From Bacillota bacterium (GTDB lineage: Bacteria > Bacillota > Clostridia > Christensenellales > Aristaeellaceae), in NCBI GenBank assembly GCA_023415145.1, contig JAEZLW010000181.1:1-10674 (forward strand): 10,674 bases of DNA, given 5' to 3'. The notes beneath the pieces are model-generated. The model was given only the letters and a program-made list of their open reading frames with translations, was not told the DNA's origin and made no database searches. The position numbers and the translations under genes are program-made. Shown here piece by piece: positions 5,961-10,674 of this stretch (its first letter is position 1; each line of letters begins with the position of its first letter).

Positions 5961-7124
5961 ATGGGCAGTCTCAGACTTGGCATCATCGGCATCGGTAATA
6001 TCGGCTCGGCTCATTGCGACCGCATCATAAACTCAGAAACGCCCGAGATTACACTTACTGCCGTGGCAGACAGAAGCAAGGCCCGCCGTGACTGGGGCAG
6101 AGCCAACCTGCCCCAGGGTACGCTCATTTTTTCGGAAGGAACTGAATTGATCGAAAGCGGCTGCTGCGACGCGGTGGTTATCGCCACGCCCCATTATCAG
6201 CATCCCGAGCTTGCCATCGCAGCCTTTCAAAGCGGATTGCATGTCATGTGCGAAAAGCCCGCTGGCGTGTATACCCTTGCGGTACGAGAAATGATTCAGG
6301 AAGCTGACAAGCACCCCCATTTGGTATTCGGCATGATGTTCAACCAGCGCACCAACAGCCTGTACCGAAAAATGCATGAACTGATATCAAGCGGTGAGGT
6401 TGGCACGCTCAAACGCGTTTCCTGGCTTATTACCGACTGGTACAGGACACAATTTTATTACGATTCCGGAGCCTGGCGCGCCACCTGGGAAGGCGAAGGC
6501 GGCGGCGTTCTTTTAAACCAATGCCCCCATCAACTGGACCTTTTGCAGTGGCTTTGCGGCATGCCCCAAAGAGTGACAGCCTTTTTTCACGAGGGCAAGT
6601 GGCACGATATCGAAGTGGAAGACGACGTGACTGCCTATCTGGAATACGAAAATGGCGCAACTGGCGTGTTCATTACAAGCACCGCCGACGCGCCGGGCAC
6701 CAACCGCCTGGAGATAACCGGAACCCTGGGCAAGCTGGTATGCGAAAACAACGAGCTGATTTTTGACCGTCTGGATGTGGATGAACGAGCATGGTGCGTT
6801 ACTTCCAAAGAGGGCTTTGCAAAACCTCCCGTCAGGCGTGTTCCCTTGGAAATGGATGGCGATAACCCTCAGCACGCAGGCATTTTGAATGCATTCGCGT
6901 CTAGTATTATACACGGTACACCTCTCATCGCCGATGGCCGGGAGGGCTTAAGTGGTTTGACGCTGTCCAATGCCATGCATCTTTCCGGGTGGCTGCATGA
7001 AACCGTATCCCTTCCCTTGGACGAAGAACGTTTCTTGCAGGAGTTAAACAAGCGTCGGGCCACATCACGCCACAAGTCGGGCGATAGCGTTTATGCCGAT
7101 GTGAAGGGCACTTACGGTGTATGA
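5961..7124 (+). CDS. Gfo/Idh/MocA-family NAD(P)-dependent oxidoreductase
   Basis: This 387-aa sugar or inositol dehydrogenase-like protein starts with a Rossmann fold: GIGNIG at residues 10-15, the acidic end of strand two near Asp37, then VVIATPHYQHPE and the family's CEKPAG with catalytic Lys99. The C-terminal alpha/beta domain includes GGGVLLNQCPHQLDLLQW, where His190 and Asp193 are the usual active-site pair (GFO_IDH_MocA, Pfam PF01408 and a C-terminal domain). A TTG at 5949 in frame would overlap the epimerase gene by 11 nt, but the ATG at 5961, one base after its stop, is a better start codon. No ribosome binding site stands out for either. Length is normal. It probably oxidises the sugar, or its 3-position, ahead of or after the TIM-barrel enzyme. 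Confidence 0.92.
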   Translation: MGSLRLGIIGIGNIGSAHCDRIINSETPEITLTAVADRSKARRDWGRANLPQGTLIFSEGTELIESGCCDAVVIATPHYQHPELAIAAFQSGLHVMCEKPAGVYTLAVREMIQEADKHPHLVFGMMFNQRTNSLYRKMHELISSGEVGTLKRVSWLITDWYRTQFYYDSGAWRATWEGEGGGVLLNQCPHQLDLLQWLCGMPQRVTAFFHEGKWHDIEVEDDVTAYLEYENGATGVFITSTADAPGTNRLEITGTLGKLVCENNELIFDRLDVDERAWCVTSKEGFAKPPVRRVPLEMDGDNPQHAGILNAFASSIIHGTPLIADGREGLSGLTLSNAMHLSGWLHETVSLPLDEERFLQELNKRRATSRHKSGDSVYADVKGTYGV

Positions 7125-7125
7125 C

Positions 7126-7145
7126 CAGCACCCAATAAGGTGCTG
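7126..7145 (+). other. Hairpin after the oxidoreductase stop codon
   Basis: CAGCACC and GGTGCTG form a perfect 7-bp stem around CAATAA directly after the stop codon. There is no T-run, so it is not a classic terminator. It may protect the 3' end of a processed upstream message or reduce read-through into the solute-binding protein gene. Confidence 0.4.
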
Positions 7146-7156
7146 TCGATAAGCAC

Positions 7157-7170
7157 GCAAAACGTTTGTT
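7157..7170. promoter_or_regulatory. cre-like / LacI-type operator candidate in the solute-binding protein leader
   Basis: GCAAAACGTTTGTT has the AAACGTTT palindromic core of catabolite-responsive elements and LacI-family operators, and agrees with the cre consensus at 11 of 14 positions, missing the leading TG. It lies in the 186-bp gap before the solute-binding protein gene. No clear promoter hexamers were found beside it, so the call is tentative. Confidence 0.25.
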
Positions 7171-7310
7171 CTGCGATAGTGTGTTTGCAGTATCCAAATT
7201 TGTAAAAGCAGCGTCCCATAGAAAGGAGGAACCTGTCGATTTCGGGGCGTCGGATGTTAAGGAAAACGAATATGGCCTGAAAGATAAGAAGATAAGGAGA
7301 TTGAACAGAC

Positions 7311-8891
7311 ATGAAAAAACTGCTTTGCCTACTTCTCTCACTGGTAATGCTCATTCCCACTGCCGCTGCCTTTGCGGATGATTTTACTTACCCGATGGAT
7401 GGCAGCGTCACCCTAACCTGGTTTGCCTCCGAAGGTTTCGGCGTGGTGAACGACGCATATGCAAGCCCCAATGACTCACCCTTCCACAAGGGCCTGAGTG
7501 AAATGACAGGCGTAAACATTGAATGGTCGGTTCCCACCGCCGGCACCGATGCCAGGCAGGCATTGAACCTGGCTATGGCCAGCACAACGCTGCCGGACAT
7601 TGTTTTCGGCAATTTGATGACCGACGCGTCCCGCTATATTGAGGAGGGTGCGATTCGCGATCTGACGCCCTACATGGAGAAGTGGGCGCCGAACTATTAC
7701 GCGTTCCTCAAGAGCAATCCCAACTATGACAAGGCGATGAAGACGGACGCCGGACAATATTACGGCTTTGGCTTCTTCCGCGAGGCAGGCGGCTGGAACG
7801 ACACGTATGAAGGCCCGGTCATCCGTCAGGATTGGCTGGACGAATGCGGCCTTGAAGCGCCCAAAACCATTTCGGACTGGGACAACGTCATCAAGGTTTT
7901 CCATGACAAGTACGGCGCTACCTTCTCCTTTGCCTGGGACCCCCGCTTCCGTGACAGCGGCATAGCCGGCGCTTTCGGCGCACATGGCATGGCGGGCCAG
8001 GCCGGCAGCGCCTACCGCTACTATGTCGATGAGAATGGCAAAGTGCAGTTTGACATGGCCCAGGAGAACTGGCTTAATTACATGCTGAAGCTCAATGAGT
8101 GGTGGGCAGCCGGCCTGATTGACCAGGACGTGTTCACCTCCAGGGATACCGAGGCCAAAACCAAGGCTCTGAATGGCGTTATGGGCATTTCCTATACCTC
8201 CATGGGCCAGTTGTCCAACTGGCGCAAGGAAGCCGCACAGGCCGGCAACGGAGCCAACTGGGTGGGCCTGCAATACCCCACCGCAGATGACGGCTCCATC
8301 AGCATGGTGTTTGGCGGCATGGGCATCGGCGCTGTCGTTTCCGTCATCTCCGGCGACTGCCCGGAGGAGAAGATTGAAACCGCCATGCGCGTGCTCGACT
8401 ACGCCTATTCGCCCGAAGGCAACCTGTACTGGAACTTTGGCAAGCAGGGCGTTTCCTGGGACTATGACGCGAATGGCCAACCTGCTTACCTGCCCCTGGT
8501 AACCGAGGATCCGGACGGAATCAATGACGCCATTTCCAAGTACGGCGGCTCGACCTGGAGCGGCAGCTGCATCCAGGCCACAAAGCTGCTATACATGAAG
8601 AACACCCCCGAGTCCATTGCCGCCAACGACCTTTGGTTCTATCCCAACGAAGCAATCGCCGGCAAGGGCAAGCTGCCAAACGGCGTGACCCTGACTGCGG
8701 AAGAAAGCGACGAGCTGACCAACATCGAGGCAGCCCTGGGCACCTATGTGCCGGAAATGTCAGCCAAATTCATCACCGGTGAAGCCACAAGGGCCGATTG
8801 GGAGAGTTATCTGAAAGAACTGGATAAAATGGGCCTTGCCCGCGCACTGGAGATTCGCCAGGCAGCGTATGACCGCTTCATGGCCCGCTAA
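7311..8891 (+). CDS. Extracellular solute-binding protein of a sugar ABC transporter (LipO/YtcQ-like)
   Basis: This 526-aa binding protein captures a sugar or oligosaccharide outside the cell and delivers it to the permeases encoded just downstream. The N-terminus is a clear Sec signal peptide (KK, a hydrophobic core at 4-18, then the Ala-X-Ala site AFA, residues 20-22) with likely cleavage before Asp23. There is no lipobox: the only Cys, at position 6, precedes the hydrophobic core. The mature protein shows the layout of the large binding proteins paired with LplB/YtcP permeases, including SPFHKGLSEMTGVNIEW (54-70) and LPDIVFGNL (96-104), and many Trp/Tyr residues usual for carbohydrate binding. 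The ATG follows AAGGAG at 11 nt. Its codons look more GC-rich than those of its neighbours, consistent with high expression. The substrate is unknown. Confidence 0.9.
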   Translation: MKKLLCLLLSLVMLIPTAAAFADDFTYPMDGSVTLTWFASEGFGVVNDAYASPNDSPFHKGLSEMTGVNIEWSVPTAGTDARQALNLAMASTTLPDIVFGNLMTDASRYIEEGAIRDLTPYMEKWAPNYYAFLKSNPNYDKAMKTDAGQYYGFGFFREAGGWNDTYEGPVIRQDWLDECGLEAPKTISDWDNVIKVFHDKYGATFSFAWDPRFRDSGIAGAFGAHGMAGQAGSAYRYYVDENGKVQFDMAQENWLNYMLKLNEWWAAGLIDQDVFTSRDTEAKTKALNGVMGISYTSMGQLSNWRKEAAQAGNGANWVGLQYPTADDGSISMVFGGMGIGAVVSVISGDCPEEKIETAMRVLDYAYSPEGNLYWNFGKQGVSWDYDANGQPAYLPLVTEDPDGINDAISKYGGSTWSGSCIQATKLLYMKNTPESIAANDLWFYPNEAIAGKGKLPNGVTLTAEESDELTNIEAALGTYVPEMSAKFITGEATRADWESYLKELDKMGLARALEIRQAAYDRFMAR

Positions 8892-8930
8892 GCAAAAGGG
8901 CGGAATCCTGACGGCCCGTTGCAAAGGGAC

Positions 8931-8965
8931 GGGGATCGCCTCAATCTGAGGTGATCCCCCATTTT
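8931..8965 (+). terminator. Strong hairpin between solute-binding protein and permease genes (partial terminator)
   Basis: GGGGATCGCCTC (8931-8942) pairs with GAGGTGATCCCC (8948-8959) over a 5-nt loop AATCT, a 12-bp stem with one G-T wobble. Only a short T-run follows (8962-8965). Such hairpins between binding-protein and permease genes commonly cut read-through or protect the upstream message, raising the binding-protein share. Confidence 0.65.
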
Positions 8966-8993
8966 GATACTGTAAACGGAAGGATCGATGTTT

Positions 8994-9947
8994 ATGGCGA
9001 AAGCTCCTGCATTCGCAGTACACCCGGCGCATAAGCGCGTGTTTTTGCACAGGCTTGCCAGGGATTTCAGGCTAAACAAGTACAAATATCTTTTGATCAT
9101 ACCGGTGCTTATCATATTGGCGCTCTTCGCTTACAAGCCGATGTACGGATTGCTCATCGCCTTCAAAAATTTCCGGCCCAGATTGGGGATTGAGGGCAGC
9201 AAATGGGTCGGTATGCAAAATTTTGAGAATTTATTTCGGGACGTATATTTCGGACGTCTTTTGCGCAATACGCTTTCCATCAGCCTACTGAACATTTTGT
9301 TTGGCTTTCCGCTACCGATCTTATTGGCGCTCTTGCTCAATGAGGTACGGCACAATGGCTTTAAGCGCACAGTACAGACCGTTACGTATATGCCCTATTT
9401 TGTATCCATGGTCGTCAGTTGCGCGCTGGTTCGCGTGTACTGCCAAAACAACGGCATCTTTTCCGACATCCTTGTATCATTAGGTGCGCCACGGCAAAAC
9501 CTGCTTACCGACCCGCGCAATTTTTACCCGATCTATATCATTTCAGACCTGTGGCAATTTGTAGGGTGGAACTCAATTATCTATCTGGCCGCGCTCTCAG
9601 GAATTGATCAGGAGCAATATGAAGCAGCCCGCATCGACGGCGCGGGACGCTTCAAGCAGGTGCTACACATTACCCTGCCAGGCCTGATGCCGACAATCAC
9701 GGTGCTGTTTATACTGCGTATGGGCGGCGTACTCAACGTTGGTTTTGAAAAAGTCCTGCTTTTATATTCTGAAGCGACCTATGAAGTGGCGGATGTCATC
9801 TCCACTTATGTTTACCGGCGCGGCATCATGCAGGCGGATTACAGCTACGCCACCGCCGTTGGCTTGTTCAACTCCGTTGTCAATGTGGCCTTCTTGATAA
9901 CGGCCAATATGATCATCAAAAAACATAGCGATTCCGCGCTGTTTTAA
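8994..9947 (+). CDS. Sugar ABC transporter permease, LplB/YtcP type (first subunit)
   Basis: This 317-aa inner-membrane permease belongs to the binding-protein-dependent transport family (Pfam PF00528). After a basic cytoplasmic N-terminus there is a first membrane helix (LLIIPVLIILALFAY), the LplB-family signature KPMYGLLIAFKNFRP, and several further helices. The EAA loop that docks the ATPase reads EQYEAARIDGAGRFKQVLHITLP. The GGAAGGA ribosome binding site is 9 nt from the ATG at 8994 and only 3 nt from the ATG at 8988, so I prefer 8994; the alternative adds two residues. It is followed after 13 nt by the second permease. No ATPase gene is seen, as is usual for this transporter type, which uses a shared MsmX-like ATPase. 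Confidence 0.92.
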   Translation: MAKAPAFAVHPAHKRVFLHRLARDFRLNKYKYLLIIPVLIILALFAYKPMYGLLIAFKNFRPRLGIEGSKWVGMQNFENLFRDVYFGRLLRNTLSISLLNILFGFPLPILLALLLNEVRHNGFKRTVQTVTYMPYFVSMVVSCALVRVYCQNNGIFSDILVSLGAPRQNLLTDPRNFYPIYIISDLWQFVGWNSIIYLAALSGIDQEQYEAARIDGAGRFKQVLHITLPGLMPTITVLFILRMGGVLNVGFEKVLLLYSEATYEVADVISTYVYRRGIMQADYSYATAVGLFNSVVNVAFLITANMIIKKHSDSALF

Positions 9948-9960
9948 AGGAGGGGAGAAC

Positions 9961-10674
9961 ATGGCAAAATTCAACAATACGCTTCGCTACGATACCATGG
10001 GCGAAAAAATGTTCAGCATCATCAACGCTTTGTTTCTCGTCCTGCTATGCCTGGTCACAGCGTATCCGGTTTATTATGTGTTCTGTGCGTCCTTCAGTGA
10101 GAACGTGAAGCTATTGCAGAATCCCGGCTTTATGCTCCATCCCCTGGGCTGGAACACCGCAGCCTACCGCCTTGCCTTCACGCATCCCCTATTGGCCAGC
10201 GGCTACAGGAACATCCTTTTCATTATGGCTGTGTCACTGCCCCTGAACATTCTTCTGACGCTGTTTTGCGGGTATTTCCTGGCTGGCCGGAATATTATGT
10301 TCAAAAAGCCGATTATGGCAGTGATCATGTTCACGATGTTTTTTAACGGCGGCATGATTCCGAACTATTGGAACATTGAATTCCTGGGGCTCAAGAATTC
10401 GCTTTGGGCGCTGATCCTGCCGGGCGCTATCAGCATATACAATTCAATCATCTGCAAGACTGCCATTGAAGCCGTTCCCGACAGTCTGGCGGAGTCGGCA
10501 TACATCGACGGCGCCAACGATATCAGGGTGCTCTTTCAAATCATACTGCCGCTGATTATGCCAACCGTCGCAGTGTTGCTTTTGTATTATGGCGTCGCGC
10601 ATTGGAATAGCTGGTTTAACGCATCTCTCTACATCACGGACAATAAGAACATGCCCATACAAAACGTACTGCGC
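9961..10674 (+). CDS. Sugar ABC transporter permease (second subunit), cut by right edge
   Basis: This open frame of 238 codons runs off the window. It is the partner permease of the LplB-type subunit, of the AraQ/YtcP kind. It opens with a short polar stretch, then a membrane helix (NALFLVLLCLVTAYPVYYVF) and the family's SFSENVKLLQNPGF segment. Later come MFFNGGMIPNYWN and the ATPase-docking loop DSLAESAYIDGANDIRVLFQ followed by ILPLIMP, where Ser replaces the first Ala of the usual EAA. The ribosome binding site AAAGGAGGGG overlaps the stop codon of the upstream permease, so expression of the two subunits is coupled. About 50-60 residues of the C-terminus should be missing, judged by the family's usual length of near 295. 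Confidence 0.92.
   Translation, partial: MAKFNNTLRYDTMGEKMFSIINALFLVLLCLVTAYPVYYVFCASFSENVKLLQNPGFMLHPLGWNTAAYRLAFTHPLLASGYRNILFIMAVSLPLNILLTLFCGYFLAGRNIMFKKPIMAVIMFTMFFNGGMIPNYWNIEFLGLKNSLWALILPGAISIYNSIICKTAIEAVPDSLAESAYIDGANDIRVLFQIILPLIMPTVAVLLLYYGVAHWNSWFNASLYITDNKNMPIQNVLR

Noticed and set aside
7126..7145. Hairpin after the oxidoreductase as an intrinsic terminator ending the operon
   Set aside because: It has no T-run, and the next genes belong functionally to the same locus; kept only as a hairpin of unknown role.
7476..8480. 334-codon open frame on the minus strand opposite the solute-binding protein gene
   Set aside because: It is fully antisense to a well-recognised gene with GC-rich codons, has no family features, and its length follows from the codon bias of the sense gene.
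1..10674. CRISPR arrays, tRNA or rRNA genes, insertion sequences, phage or defence genes
   Set aside because: I looked for regularly spaced repeats, clover-leaf features, transposase or integrase motifs and toxin-antitoxin-sized gene pairs and found none that hold up.

Overview
The window looks like a chromosomal piece of an anaerobic, Gram-positive-type bacterium, most likely a member of Clostridia with roughly balanced G+C. The reasons are strong AGGAGG-type ribosome binding sites, a likely TTG start, a KamA-family radical SAM enzyme, and a LplB/YtcP-type sugar ABC transporter with no ATPase gene beside it. This placement is by gene style only; nothing here identifies a species. No rRNA, tRNA, CRISPR array, insertion sequence or phage gene was seen.

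Left part (1-3860). The minus strand carries the first codons of a gene running off the left edge, possibly a nucleotidyltransferase, and a KamA-family radical SAM/PLP aminomutase-like enzyme. The latter has a perfect-consensus promoter lying over an inverted repeat. Divergent from it is a membrane-anchored PAF-acetylhydrolase-like alpha/beta hydrolase. Behind the hydrolase, on the opposite strand, is the decayed remnant of a Nudix hydrolase with a correctly spaced but mutated Nudix box. Next comes a plus-strand pair, a GlsB/YeaQ-type small membrane protein and an AHSA1/SRPBCC protein, closed by an intrinsic terminator.

Right part (3872-10674). A minus-strand pair (AraC-family regulator, then a DUF1801 protein) is divergent from a plus-strand carbohydrate operon. 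The operon holds a TIM-barrel sugar isomerase/epimerase-like protein, a Gfo/Idh/MocA oxidoreductase, an extracellular solute-binding protein, an LplB-type permease and a second permease cut by the right edge. The 140-bp divergent intergenic region holds two AATGCAAT boxes 21 bp apart and a 16-bp perfect palindrome. This is a typical layout for an AraC-family regulator that activates the operon and controls its own gene.

Inferred working model: the transporter imports a sugar or glycoside using an ATPase encoded elsewhere, the oxidoreductase and TIM-barrel protein oxidise and rearrange or cleave it, and the AraC protein senses it. A stable hairpin between the binding-protein gene and the first permease gene probably sets a high binding-protein to permease ratio. 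The substrate cannot be named from the sequence. I do not see a clearly new multi-gene defence or mobile system. The most unusual items are the substituted substrate pocket of the KamA homologue, the well-formed operator in the araC intergenic region, and the Nudix remnant.
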